From NCBI GenBank assembly GCA_900755095.1, contig CAAEFE010000137.1:41470-105469 (forward strand): DNA of 64,000 nt, in the 5' to 3' direction. Position numbers and translations under genes: made by a program. Positions 30,999 through 39,527 of this stretch are shown here, piece by piece. This DNA comes from an uncultured Bacteroides sp. (GTDB lineage Bacteria > Bacteroidota > Bacteroidia > Bacteroidales > Bacteroidaceae). The notes beneath the pieces were generated by a model. The model was not told the origin of the DNA, ran no database searches, and saw nothing but the letters and a program-made list of their open reading frames with translations. Position 1 is the first letter of the stretch, and every line of letters begins with the position of its first letter.

Positions 30999-32942
30999 TT
31001 ACTTCTTTTTCGGCTTTCTGCGTGCCCATCCTTCCTCGCTGAAGTCAGGCTCTTTATCTTTAAAGAACTGTTGCCAGTCGTCTGTCTTTTTAGGACCACG
31101 TGCTCCGTAACCCCGTTCTTCGCGGCTGGGCTTGTCGCTTCTTTTTTTCTTGTCGGTCTTGTCACTGCCTTTAGTCGCTCTGTCAGCTCGCGGTGCTCTG
31201 TCCGATCTTTCGGAACGTGAGTTGCGGCTACTGTCACTACGCTTTTCGGAGGAACTTCCGAAAGGACGTTTTCCTCCTCTGCGTTCGGCAGAACCACTGC
31301 CTCTCCGACCTTCTCCTGCTTCCTCACCGGCAACTTCTACAGATACTTTGCGGCCGTTCCAGTTAGCGCGGTTCAACGCCTTCACTACGTTTTGTGCTTC
31401 TTTCTCTTCTACTTCGAAGAAGGAGAAATTTTTCATCAAGTCAATGCGTCCCAACTCGATTCGTCCACGTGTATTGCTGTTCAGCAAGCTGATCAGTTCG
31501 CTTGGGAAGAAACTGTCCATTTTTCCCAGATTGATGAATAAGCGGGTGAAACCCGGCGCTGCCTTGCGGCTGCCTCTTTCACGGCTGTCACGTGTGTTAC
31601 GTTCGCGGCTGTCGGTCGGAGTCTCGATCTCTTCACGGTCGCGGTAGTAGTCCAGAAAACGATTGAACTCATGCGATACCATGCGTTTGATCAGATCCTC
31701 TTTGCTCAGCCATTCCAGCTTACGATAAATCTCCGGCATGAAGTCCGTGATTTCTTCTTCGTTTACCTTCACCTTTTCCAGTTCATCAATCACTTTGATA
31801 AGCTGTTTTTCGCAGATCTGCTTGCCTGTCGGCATTTCTCCGGCAATAAACTTCTTGCCGATGATGCGCTCTATCTCACGCAGCTTTCCTTTTTCGCGCA
31901 GGTTGATGATAGCGATGGAAGTACCTGTCTTTCCGGCACGTCCGGTACGTCCGCTACGATGTGTGTAGCTTTCCGTATCATCGGGCAGGCCGTAGTTGAT
32001 CACGTGTGTCAGGTCGTCTACGTCCAGTCCGCGTGCGGCAACGTCCGTAGCAACCAGTAATTGCAGGTTGCGGATGCGGAATTTCTGCATCACGGCATCG
32101 CGCTGAGCCTGTGACAGTTCTCCGTGCAGTGAATCTGCGTTATAGCCTTCCTGCATCAATTTATCGGCTATTTCCTGCGTTTCTTTACGGGTACGGCAGA
32201 AAATGATACCATATATTTGCGGGTAATAGTCAACAATGCGTTTCAGGGCTGCATATTTGTCTTTGGCTTGTACGGTATAAGCTACGTGTTTCACGTTGCT
32301 TGTACTTTCGTTCTTGCGTCCGATGGTAATCTCCTTGGCATTCTGCAAGTAGTTCTTGGAGATGCGGGCGATTTCGGGGCTCATGGTTGCCGAGAAGAGC
32401 AAGGTGTTCCGTTCTTTGGGGACATCGGCAAGGATAGCGTTGATGCTGTCGGTGAATCCCATATTCAGCATTTCGTCCGCTTCGTCCATCACTATGTTGT
32501 GAACGGTCGATAAAGATACGGTTTTGCGCTCCATCAGGTCGAGCAGTCGTCCCGGTGTGGCCACGATGATATGTACGCCGCGTTTCAGGCTGCGTATCTG
32601 GCTGTCGATGGAAGAACCGCCGTAAACTGGCAGTACTTTCAGTCCGTCAATGTATTTTGAGTAATCGTTCAGATCGCCCGCTATCTGGAGGCATAGCTCA
32701 CGGGTGGGGCAAAGTATTAGTGACTGGGGAACCCTGTTCTTTACGTCAATCTGTTGGAGCAGAGGCAGGCCGAATGCGGCTGTTTTACCTGTTCCAGTTT
32801 GTGCAAGAGCTACTACATCGTTATTTTCTCCTAAAAGGTACGGAATCACTTCCTCTTGTACCGGCATGGGATTCTCATATCCCATCTCTTCAATTGCTTT
32901 ACGTATCTCCGGAGAAACGCCAAGCTCTTCAAATGTCTTCAT
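30999..32942 (-). CDS. deaD: DEAD-box RNA helicase with DbpA-like RNA-binding domain and basic low-complexity tail
   Basis: 647 residues, cytoplasmic. Q-motif region near residue 28, Walker A AQTGTGKT (47-54), DEAD box Asp153-Asp156, SAT (184-186), and the late motifs VATDVAARGLDVDDLTHVIN and HRSGRTGRAG, so both RecA-like lobes are complete. A DbpA-type RRM domain follows (about 465-540). The last roughly 100 residues are an Arg/Ser/Lys/Gly-rich disordered tail. Predicted ATP-dependent unwinding of structured RNA in ribosome assembly or mRNA turnover, often cold-induced in this group. The symbol is by family resemblance; csdA- or rhlE-type naming is equally defensible. It has its own promoter box and ends beyond the array in the 3' gap. 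Confidence 0.93.
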   Translation of the reverse strand: MKTFEELGVSPEIRKAIEEMGYENPMPVQEEVIPYLLGENNDVVALAQTGTGKTAAFGLPLLQQIDVKNRVPQSLILCPTRELCLQIAGDLNDYSKYIDGLKVLPVYGGSSIDSQIRSLKRGVHIIVATPGRLLDLMERKTVSLSTVHNIVMDEADEMLNMGFTDSINAILADVPKERNTLLFSATMSPEIARISKNYLQNAKEITIGRKNESTSNVKHVAYTVQAKDKYAALKRIVDYYPQIYGIIFCRTRKETQEIADKLMQEGYNADSLHGELSQAQRDAVMQKFRIRNLQLLVATDVAARGLDVDDLTHVINYGLPDDTESYTHRSGRTGRAGKTGTSIAIINLREKGKLREIERIIGKKFIAGEMPTGKQICEKQLIKVIDELEKVKVNEEEITDFMPEIYRKLEWLSKEDLIKRMVSHEFNRFLDYYRDREEIETPTDSRERNTRDSRERGSRKAAPGFTRLFINLGKMDSFFPSELISLLNSNTRGRIELGRIDLMKNFSFFEVEEKEAQNVVKALNRANWNGRKVSVEVAGEEAGEGRRGSGSAERRGGKRPFGSSSEKRSDSSRNSRSERSDRAPRADRATKGSDKTDKKKRSDKPSREERGYGARGPKKTDDWQQFFKDKEPDFSEEGWARRKPKKK

Positions 32943-32972
32943 TAAATCTCTGTATATCTTTTATTTCGGGCG

Positions 32973-32980
32973 CAAAGATA
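32973..32980 (-). promoter_or_regulatory. Candidate -7 box (TATCTTTG) for the helicase gene
   Basis: The minus strand reads TATCTTTG 31 bp before the ATG, a close match to TAnnTTTG with a typical short leader. Confidence 0.6.
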
Positions 32981-32988
32981 GAGAAAAA

Positions 32989-33068
32989 TAATGAATAATG
33001 AATAATGGATAATGGATAATTATTGCTGTCTGCATAGCATTCTCCATTTTCCATTAACCATTATCTAT
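32989..33068. repeat. Heptamer repeats TAATGRA in opposed orientation
   Basis: Four head-to-tail heptamers (TAATGAA twice, TAATGGA twice) run from 32989 to 33016. A second run on the opposite strand occupies about 33042-33068 (TAATGGT, TAATGGA, AAATGGA) and overlaps the last codons of the phosphatase gene. The two runs can fold on each other and may act as its terminator. Confidence 0.6.
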
Positions 33069-34124
33069 TAATAAAATGCTGCGCAACCGTTCGATTTCTT
33101 CTGCCGAGAGTCCTATTCCTTTTTTCAGATATGCCTGTACGCTGCCGTATTCCGCATCAATCTGTTCTTTGGCTGCATTCAGGAAGTCTTCCTTGGCAGA
33201 GTAGATTGTAGTGATGGCTTCCTGCGAGTTGATAGGGAGTTTATACGCGTATCTGGAGGCTTTGGGGATGTTGAAATAGTCATTACTCAGGCGATAGTCT
33301 TTCATGATGGCTTCTTCATTGACTCCCAAAGCGGCAAGTACCAGTGCTGAAACAATGCCCGTACGTCCTTTGCCTGAAGTACAGTGGATGACGACGGGAT
33401 AATTGTTGCGGTCGAGCAGGAGTGTGAACAGTTCTTTGTATTCCTTGCGGTAGTTGGTGACCAGTTGACGGTTCATTCGCTCTACTAAACGATAGATCGT
33501 ATCCGTTTCTATTTTCTTATCACGTATGTCTTGCAGGATGTGTTCCATGTTTCCTGTTGCAATGGGGAGGTGCAGGACGTTAAAGTCTTCATCATGAAAC
33601 TGTGGATAGTTATGGCGTTCTTCTTCCGAACGCAAATCGATGATAGTCCTTATACCCATGTTTTTCAATTCCCGGCGGGAGCAGAATGGAATGCTGTCAA
33701 TCTGTGCAGAACGGTACAGCATTCCCCAGCGGGTATCTTTGCCTGTTTCTGCAGACTTGTATCCTCCCAGGTCACGGAAGTTCTGAATGCCGGGAATATT
33801 GACGTTACGGGCAGCTACCCTCACTCGGTATCTGTTGTTGAATACCATCAGGTAGTAATAGCGCTGAGACGGATCATTGGTCACGATGGTCTTTTTCCCT
33901 TTTTCAATGTTGATGGTGGCTACGGGATTTTCTTCGGGAATGAAGTCGGGAGAAGTGGAAGCATATACTTTTACCTGTCCTTTCAGTATAGGGGCTGTTT
34001 CCCATTTGATAATGGCGTTTCCCACATTGTTCTCTTCACACACTACGGATATAGTGGGCGAAGTGCCGGAACATGACGGAAGTACCAGTAGGATGGTCAG
34101 CCAGTTTAACAGGTTTCTGTACAT
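33054..34124 (-). CDS. Tyrosine/dual-specificity phosphatase lipoprotein
   Basis: 356 residues. Lipobox VLPSC gives Cys18, so the phosphatase would be exported and membrane-anchored. An Ig/fibronectin-like region (about 25-110) precedes a catalytic domain beginning IPGIQNFRDLGGYKS, the opening typical of the bacterial Tyr_phosphatase_3 family. The P-loop HCTSGKGRTG gives nucleophile Cys248 and Arg254 (CX5R). Likely substrates are phosphotyrosine proteins or phosphate esters; not determinable. It is preceded by a close -7 box and a 27-bp palindrome, and its 3' end runs into opposed heptamer repeats. Confidence 0.88.
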   Translation of the reverse strand: MYRNLLNWLTILLVLPSCSGTSPTISVVCEENNVGNAIIKWETAPILKGQVKVYASTSPDFIPEENPVATINIEKGKKTIVTNDPSQRYYYLMVFNNRYRVRVAARNVNIPGIQNFRDLGGYKSAETGKDTRWGMLYRSAQIDSIPFCSRRELKNMGIRTIIDLRSEEERHNYPQFHDEDFNVLHLPIATGNMEHILQDIRDKKIETDTIYRLVERMNRQLVTNYRKEYKELFTLLLDRNNYPVVIHCTSGKGRTGIVSALVLAALGVNEEAIMKDYRLSNDYFNIPKASRYAYKLPINSQEAITTIYSAKEDFLNAAKEQIDAEYGSVQAYLKKGIGLSAEEIERLRSILLIDNG

Positions 34125-34153
34125 AGTTTCTTTGTCTGATGAATCATGTACTG

Positions 34154-34161
34154 CAAAGATA
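34154..34161 (-). promoter_or_regulatory. Candidate -7 box (TATCTTTG) for the phosphatase gene
   Basis: The minus strand reads TATCTTTG 30 bp before the ATG at 34124. It abuts the palindrome at 34162-34188, which would cover roughly -13 to -40. Confidence 0.6.
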
Positions 34162-34188
34162 GGAATTACCGCTAGATGTGGTAATTCC
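34162..34188. promoter_or_regulatory. Palindrome GGAATTACC-N9-GGTAATTCC: terminator of the kinase gene and/or operator
   Basis: A perfect 9-bp inverted repeat 55 bp past the PfkB stop and immediately upstream of the phosphatase -7 box. It could end the upstream operon or bind a dimeric regulator over the phosphatase promoter. The T-tract after it on the minus strand is poor, which slightly favours the operator reading. Confidence 0.5.
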
Positions 34189-34242
34189 TTTGCGATTATT
34201 AGCCAAAGTTAATAGTAATTTAGGGGATGGTTGTATCCGTAA

Positions 34243-35169
34243 TTACTTCGATGCGTACTGTCCGGCGAACTCCACCGATACCGAATTACTGAAACTGCGG
34301 CATACTTCGGCGGCAAAGTCTTTCCCGCACTGAACTACTTTGTCCCAGACTTCTTCATTCAGATTATTAAGGTCGCGGTATCGTACATCATATTTAAGCA
34401 ATCCGTAGATCAATCCCGCATTGAAATTATCTCCGGCACCGATGGTGCTGACTGCTTCCAGCGGTTCTATCGGATATTCTTTGCTGACCAGATTGGTACG
34501 AAGTGATACTTTGTCCCCACCGGCCGTGCATATAAACCGCGGGCAGTAGAATTTAATCTTGTCTTTATATATCTTGTCCACATCTTGCAAGCCATACATA
34601 TAGAAGAAATCTTCCAGCGATCCCCGTACAATATCGGCGTACTCCAGATTCTCGATAATCGTAGGAGCTAGTTTCATTGCTTCGTTCTTATGTGAAGAGC
34701 GGAAGTTCGGGTCGTAGTAGATGATTGCTTTCTTCTCGCGTGCCTGGTCCAGCAGTTCCAGAATCTTCTCCCTGAGTACCGGGTTCAGCGCATAGTAAGA
34801 GCCTACCATGACGATATCGTCTTCCTCTAACTTAGGATAAAGCACATCCAGACGTTGCTTGGGATAATCCTTATAGAAGATATATTCAGCATCGCTCTGT
34901 TCATTGAGGAATGCCAGTGATACAGGTGATTTACCATCCGGGAAGACATTTACGTGATCCGTCGGAATATTATTTTCACGCATGAATTGCAGAATGATAT
35001 TTCCTACCCGGTCATTACCTGTTTCACTGATAAAACCTACCTTGATCCCCATTCGTCCGAGGGATACGATGCCGTTGAATACAGAGCCTCCCGGTACGGC
35101 TGCGGAAGGCTGGTTTCCCCGAAAGATGATATCGAGGATTGTTTCTCCGATACCGATTACTTTTCGCAT
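34243..35169 (-). CDS. PfkB-family sugar kinase (fructokinase-like)
   Basis: 308 residues, cytoplasmic. The N-terminal PfkB signature is present (PGGSVFNGIVSLGRMG, about 26-41). The C-terminal active-site motif STIGAGDNFNAG (about 238-249) holds the anion hole and catalytic Asp. It should phosphorylate a sugar or nucleoside with ATP; fructose is the common substrate of nearest types, but the sequence does not prove it. The start overlaps the end of the isomerase gene by 13 bp, so translation is probably coupled. Last gene of the LOG-isomerase-kinase operon. Confidence 0.88.
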   Translation of the reverse strand: MRKVIGIGETILDIIFRGNQPSAAVPGGSVFNGIVSLGRMGIKVGFISETGNDRVGNIILQFMRENNIPTDHVNVFPDGKSPVSLAFLNEQSDAEYIFYKDYPKQRLDVLYPKLEEDDIVMVGSYYALNPVLREKILELLDQAREKKAIIYYDPNFRSSHKNEAMKLAPTIIENLEYADIVRGSLEDFFYMYGLQDVDKIYKDKIKFYCPRFICTAGGDKVSLRTNLVSKEYPIEPLEAVSTIGAGDNFNAGLIYGLLKYDVRYRDLNNLNEEVWDKVVQCGKDFAAEVCRSFSNSVSVEFAGQYASK

Positions 35170-35762
35170 AGCGATCTTGATTTTTCGCCCAAATAACCAC
35201 CGTGGTGGCGTTTTGAGTATTCTTCGATGGTGAATCCTGTCTTCTTCATTGTCTGTACTACCAGTATGTCACCGATGACGGTCATGGCGGTAGTCGATGT
35301 AGTAGGAGTCATGCCTAACGTACAAACTTCGGCGGGTTTACCGGTGCTCAGACAGACGTTTGATTCGTTGGCCAGCGGGCTGTCGGGATTTCCGGTGATA
35401 ACGATAAACTTCAGTTCCGGGTCCAGATTATGTGCCAGTCGGGTCAGTTCCACGATTTCGCGTGTTTTGCCGGAGTTGGAGATAAGCAGGAGCAAATCGT
35501 TTTTTTGTAAGATGCCGAGGTCGCCGTGCTGCGCTTCGCTGGGGTGCAGGAAGACCGATGGAATGCCGGTGGAGCAGAAGGTGGTGGCGATGTTCATGGC
35601 AATCTGTCCGGCTTTTCCCATGCCGGAAGTTACTAATTTCCCTTTTTTCTGATGTATCTGTTCTACAATCAGTTGTACCGCTTTCTCGTAAGCGTCTGTT
35701 ACAGGGATATTGAGCACTGCTTGTGCCTCTTGTTGCAAGAGTTGTTTGATGGAGTCTATCAT
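35157..35762 (-). CDS. kdsD: Single-domain SIS sugar-phosphate isomerase, likely D-arabinose-5-phosphate isomerase
   Basis: 201 residues consisting of one SIS domain. LVTSGMGKAGQIAMNIATTF, FLHPSEAQHGDLG and ISNSGKTREIVEL match the N-terminal half of KdsD/KpsF/GutQ. The tandem CBS domains of the enterobacterial enzymes are missing; a Bacteroides fragilis enzyme of this CBS-less type has been described as arabinose-5-phosphate isomerase, as I remember it. Role: ribulose-5-phosphate to arabinose-5-phosphate, the first step towards Kdo for lipopolysaccharide. A 6-phospho-3-hexuloisomerase is the alternative. It starts 4 bp after the LOG gene and overlaps the kinase gene. Confidence 0.75.
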   Translation of the reverse strand: MIDSIKQLLQQEAQAVLNIPVTDAYEKAVQLIVEQIHQKKGKLVTSGMGKAGQIAMNIATTFCSTGIPSVFLHPSEAQHGDLGILQKNDLLLLISNSGKTREIVELTRLAHNLDPELKFIVITGNPDSPLANESNVCLSTGKPAEVCTLGMTPTTSTTAMTVIGDILVVQTMKKTGFTIEEYSKRHHGGYLGEKSRSLCEK

Positions 35763-35766
35763 ATAA

Positions 35767-36300
35767 TCAGTTTATTTTTTCTTTTAATTCATCCAGATTG
35801 TTTGCTGTTTCATAATAGGTAGAGAAAGATTGTCGGGCGAAGCCCTTATCCTCTAACGTCTTAAGTGCAGCCAGAAGTTCATTGTAAAAACCGTATTCGT
35901 TATAGAAGATCACCTTTTTCTGATGATATCCGATAGAGGCGGCGGCTATGACGTGGAAAATCTCGTCGAGTGTACCTACACCACCGGGCAATGCGACCAA
36001 TATTTCCGACTTCTCTGTTATCACATCTTTCCGGTCGCTCAGGTTACGGGTATGAATCACCTCGTCCAGTAATGTGCTCACACTACCTTTTTCTTCCAGT
36101 TTGGCAGGAACTACTCCGATGACCGTACCTCCATTCTCTTTCACGGCGCGGGCTACGCATTCCATCAGTCCGAGATTGGCTCCTCCATAAATCAACGTTT
36201 TGCCTGCTTTTCCCATCCATTCTCCGATTTGACGGGCACTGTCAAAGTACATTTTGTCAATGTTTTCTGAGGCAGAACAGAATATTCCTATCTTTTTCAT
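35767..36300 (-). CDS. LOG-family protein (nucleoside 5'-monophosphate phosphoribohydrolase)
   Basis: 177 residues, cytoplasmic, the usual length. The family signature PGGVGTLDE (about 104-112), which forms the phosphate/active site, and YGGANLGLMECVARA (about 38-52) are present. LOG enzymes cleave cytokinin-type or purine nucleotides to base plus ribose 5-phosphate; in non-plant bacteria the physiological role is uncertain. First gene of a three-gene operon. Ribose 5-phosphate formed here could feed the pentose-phosphate pool used by the isomerase next door, but that is only an inference. Confidence 0.88.
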   Translation of the reverse strand: MKKIGIFCSASENIDKMYFDSARQIGEWMGKAGKTLIYGGANLGLMECVARAVKENGGTVIGVVPAKLEEKGSVSTLLDEVIHTRNLSDRKDVITEKSEILVALPGGVGTLDEIFHVIAAASIGYHQKKVIFYNEYGFYNELLAALKTLEDKGFARQSFSTYYETANNLDELKEKIN

Positions 36301-36366
36301 ACACGTTGTTGCTAATATAGTCTACAAATATCTGCAATTTTCTATAAACGACAATAAGTTTTATTG

Positions 36367-36374
36367 TATTTTTG
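36367..36374 (+). promoter_or_regulatory. Candidate -7 box (TATTTTTG) for the M16 peptidase gene
   Basis: TATTTTTG fits TAnnTTTG, 31 bp before the ATG at 36406. No clear -33 element. Confidence 0.5.
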
Positions 36375-36405
36375 CGGCATTAATTCAATAAGGAAGTAGA
36401 AAACA

Positions 36406-37626
36406 ATGCATTACAACGAATATACATTGCCGAATGGCCTGCGCATAATTCATGAACCGACTCTCTCGAAAGTAGCTTATTGTGGTTTTGCCATCGATGC
36501 CGGAACGCGCGATGAGGCTGAGGATGAGCAGGGGATGGCTCATTTCGTGGAACATCTTATTTTTAAAGGGACGGAGAAGCGGAAAGCGTGGCATATCCTT
36601 AACCGCATGGAGAATGTGGGCGGCGATCTGAATGCCTATACGAATAAAGAGGAGACGGTTGTCTATGCCGCCTTCCTGACCGGGCATCTGGAACGTGCAC
36701 TCGAATTGCTCGGAGATATTGTATTCCATTCTACTTTCCCGCAGCATGAAATAGAAAAGGAGACGGAAGTGATCATTGACGAAATCCAGTCTTATGAGGA
36801 TAATCCTTCGGAGTTGATCTTCGATGATTTTGAAGATATGATTTTCCGTAACCATCCGTTGGGAAGGAACATTCTCGGTAAGCCGGAACTGCTGCGGAGT
36901 TTCCGTACGGAGGATGTTCTCTCGTTTACCCGTCGCTTTTATCAACCGGGGAATATGGTATTCTTTGTTCAGGGACAATATGATTTCAAGAAGATTATCC
37001 GTCTGGCGGAAAAGCATTTGTCCGATATCCCGGCAGTGACGGTGGATAATCAGCGTATGCCTCCTCCTCTTTATGTGCCCGAACGGTTGGTAGTGCCTAA
37101 AGATACTCATCAGGCGCATGTAATGATTGGTAGCCGGGGATACAATGCGTATGATGATAAGCGTACGGCACTTTATCTGCTGAATAATGTGCTTGGCGGT
37201 CCGGGCATGAACAGTAAGCTGAATGTATCGCTTCGCGAGCGGAGGGGATTGGTATATAATGTAGAGTCCAATCTGACTTCTTATACCGATACAGGAGCTT
37301 TCTGTATCTATTTCGGTACGGATATCGAAGATATGGATACCTGTCTGAAACTGACTTATAAAGAACTGAAGCGAATGCGGGATGTGAAGATGACATCTTC
37401 TCAGCTGGCGGCAGCGAAGAAGCAACTGATAGGCCAGATCGGCGTGGCGTCTGATAATTTCGAGAATAATGCGCTGGGTATGGCGAAAACATATCTGCAC
37501 TATCATAAGTACGAATCGTCAGAATCAGTGTTCCATCGTATTGAGGCGTTGACGGCAGAACAACTGCTGGAGGTTGCCAATGAGATGTTTGCGGAGGAAT
37601 ATTTGTCGACGTTGATTTATAAGTGA
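36406..37626 (+). CDS. M16-family zinc metallopeptidase (processing-peptidase-like)
   Basis: 406 residues with no signal peptide, so cytoplasmic. The inverted zinc motif HFVEH gives ligands His46 and His50 and catalytic Glu49, with Glu126 in EVIIDEIQSYED as the distal ligand. A C-terminal M16 half (about 170-390, LNNVLGGPGMNSKLNVSLRERRGLVYNV) completes a typical small M16B enzyme. Such proteins degrade peptides in a clamshell chamber, often as dimers. It stands 48 bp before the beta-1,6-glucan locus regulator on the same strand, so some co-transcription is possible, but functional linkage is not evident. Confidence 0.92.
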   Translation: MHYNEYTLPNGLRIIHEPTLSKVAYCGFAIDAGTRDEAEDEQGMAHFVEHLIFKGTEKRKAWHILNRMENVGGDLNAYTNKEETVVYAAFLTGHLERALELLGDIVFHSTFPQHEIEKETEVIIDEIQSYEDNPSELIFDDFEDMIFRNHPLGRNILGKPELLRSFRTEDVLSFTRRFYQPGNMVFFVQGQYDFKKIIRLAEKHLSDIPAVTVDNQRMPPPLYVPERLVVPKDTHQAHVMIGSRGYNAYDDKRTALYLLNNVLGGPGMNSKLNVSLRERRGLVYNVESNLTSYTDTGAFCIYFGTDIEDMDTCLKLTYKELKRMRDVKMTSSQLAAAKKQLIGQIGVASDNFENNALGMAKTYLHYHKYESSESVFHRIEALTAEQLLEVANEMFAEEYLSTLIYK

Positions 37627-37674
37627 TACCTTGAGTGAAGAATGTCATATTTCCTACAAAACTTTAATACTCTA

Positions 37675-39318
37675 ATGAAAAATAAATGTTTGCTGTTGTT
37701 GCTGTTTGCTTCTTTTCCGATTTTCTCATGGGCTGATGAAACTCTTGATTCACTATTGCATGTCCTTGATCAGACAATCCTAGCACATGACACTTATGTG
37801 GTACAGCGCGAATCGCGGATACGGCATCTGAAAGAGCTTGCCGGAGACGTGGCTCCTAATTCCATAGAACGCTATAATCTGAATAATCAGATCTATAAGG
37901 AATATAAAGCCTTTATTTGCGATTCCGCTATTTACTATTTAAATGAGAATGTTCGTATTGCGGGTAATCTGGGAGATACTGACCGGGAAATAGAAAGTAA
38001 ACTGCAACTTTCTCTTTTGCTTTCTTCTACGGGTATGTATACCGAATCAATTGATGTCTTGAAGTCAGTAGACCGACAGAAGGTAACTTCACATCTGATA
38101 CTTGATTATTATACATGTTTCGATCATGTGTATGGTGAGATGGGATTTTATACACAGGATCAGACGTTATCTGCTTATTATCGGGAAATATCGTCAGCAT
38201 ATAAAGATTCATTATATGCGATATTATCTCCTCAATCGGAAGAATTTATGGTCATGCGCGAAACGTTGTTTCGTGACCGGCACAAGTATGATGAGGCCTT
38301 GGAGATAAACGACCGTCGTCTGATGGCAGCAGAGCCCGATACGCCTCAATATGCACTTGTAACTTACCATCGCTCACTTATTTATAAATATCTTGGAGAT
38401 AAAATAAGAGAGAAACAGAATCTTTGCCTTTCTGCTATCTCTGATATTCGTTCTGCTATTAAAGATCATGCTTCTTTGTGGATGTTGGCTCAGTTGCTCT
38501 ATGAGAATGGCGATATGGAGAGAGCTTACCAATATATGCGTTTCTCGTGGAATGCTACCAAATTTTATAATGCTCGTCTTCGAAGTTGGCAGAGTGCCGA
38601 TGTACTTTCTTTGATTGATAAAACTTATCAGGCGATGATTGAGAAACAGAACGACCGCCTTCAGCAGTATTTAGTGCTGATTACGGCATTGCTGGTGCTG
38701 CTGATTGGTGCGTTGGGCTATATATACCGGCAGATGAAGAAATTGGCTGTTGCAAGGAATCATCTGCAGACAGCCAATCATCAATTGAATCAATTGAATG
38801 AAGAATTACAGCAAATGAATGCCTGTTTGACATCTACCAATGCAGAACTGTCTGAATCTAACCAGATTAAGGAAGAATATATTGCCCGTTTTATTAAACT
38901 CTGCTCTACTTATATCAATCGGCTCGATGCATATCGTCGTATGGTAAATAAGAAAGTATCTGCTGGTCAGATAGCAGAATTACTTAAAATCACCCGCTCA
39001 CAGGATGCCCTTGATGAGGAATTGGAAGAACTATATGCCAACTTTGATACTGCTTTCCTGCATTTATTTCCCGATTTTGTGAAGAAGTTCAATGCATTGT
39101 TGCAAGACAATGAACAAATCATTCTGAAGAAAGATGAATTATTGAATACCGAACTGAGAATTTTTGCATTAATACGTCTTGGTATTGAAGATAGTTCACA
39201 AATAGCAGAGTTTCTCCGTTATTCGGTGAATACAATTTATAATTATCGGGCGAAAGTAAAAAACAAAGCTCGTGGTTCCAGAGAAGATTTCGAAGATTTA
39301 GTTCGGAAAATACGTTGA
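37675..39318 (+). CDS. Membrane-bound sensor-regulator of PUL 2 (DUF6377/TPR type)
   Basis: 547 residues from the ATG at 37675, chosen because it opens a clean signal peptide (MKNKCLLLLLFASFPIFSWA); an in-frame ATG at 37642 is possible. The periplasmic part (about 25-330) is helical and TPR-like. One membrane helix follows (about 332-353), then a coiled coil (about 360-410, rich in LNQLNEELQQMN) and a C-terminal helix-turn-helix region (ELRIFALIRLGIEDSSQIAEFLRYS cut at about 485-525), which resembles LuxR-type recognition. It is not a histidine kinase and has no receiver. Directly upstream of susC in what I recall as the BT_3309 position, it is presumed to activate the locus when it senses a beta-1,6-gluco-oligosaccharide. 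Confidence 0.8.
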   Translation: MKNKCLLLLLFASFPIFSWADETLDSLLHVLDQTILAHDTYVVQRESRIRHLKELAGDVAPNSIERYNLNNQIYKEYKAFICDSAIYYLNENVRIAGNLGDTDREIESKLQLSLLLSSTGMYTESIDVLKSVDRQKVTSHLILDYYTCFDHVYGEMGFYTQDQTLSAYYREISSAYKDSLYAILSPQSEEFMVMRETLFRDRHKYDEALEINDRRLMAAEPDTPQYALVTYHRSLIYKYLGDKIREKQNLCLSAISDIRSAIKDHASLWMLAQLLYENGDMERAYQYMRFSWNATKFYNARLRSWQSADVLSLIDKTYQAMIEKQNDRLQQYLVLITALLVLLIGALGYIYRQMKKLAVARNHLQTANHQLNQLNEELQQMNACLTSTNAELSESNQIKEEYIARFIKLCSTYINRLDAYRRMVNKKVSAGQIAELLKITRSQDALDEELEELYANFDTAFLHLFPDFVKKFNALLQDNEQIILKKDELLNTELRIFALIRLGIEDSSQIAEFLRYSVNTIYNYRAKVKNKARGSREDFEDLVRKIR

Positions 39319-39333
39319 TCGATGTTGTAACCT

Positions 39334-39410
39334 ATCCACTTTTTAGGCCTCTTTGGTTGATATTAACTTGCTGTTTATTAGTGGTTTGTATGTTTGTATA
39401 ATCCACTTAT
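39334..39410. promoter_or_regulatory. ATCCACTT repeats upstream of PUL 2 susC
   Basis: ATCCACTTTT at 39334 and ATCCACTTAT at 39401 are direct copies 67 bp apart. TTAGTGG (about 39378) is a near-inverted copy between them. All lie within 115 bp upstream of the susC -7 box and may be regulator sites. Weak evidence. Confidence 0.3.
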
Positions 39411-39445
39411 TATACCCTCATTGTCAAATCACTTCAGTTTCTTTA

Positions 39446-39453
39446 TACTTTTG
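39446..39453 (+). promoter_or_regulatory. Candidate -7 box (TACTTTTG) for PUL 2 susC
   Basis: TACTTTTG matches TAnnTTTG, with TTGTC about 20 bp upstream near -33. The leader to the ATG at 39528 would be about 68 nt. Confidence 0.5.
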
Positions 39454-39527
39454 ACCTGTGCTTCTGAAATAGTGGCGAAAGTCCTGTCAAGCACATACCT
39501 TAATTATAAACTTTAAAATTAATACGC

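Noticed and set aside
30950..31333. 127-codon frame overlapping the helicase tail in another frame
   Set aside because: It results from the Arg/Ser/Lys-rich low-complexity coding of the helicase C-terminus.
36385..37506. Long open frame antisense to the M16 peptidase gene
   Set aside because: No start context or recognisable domain, odd composition (Ile/Arg/His-rich), and the sense strand encodes a complete HxxEH peptidase.
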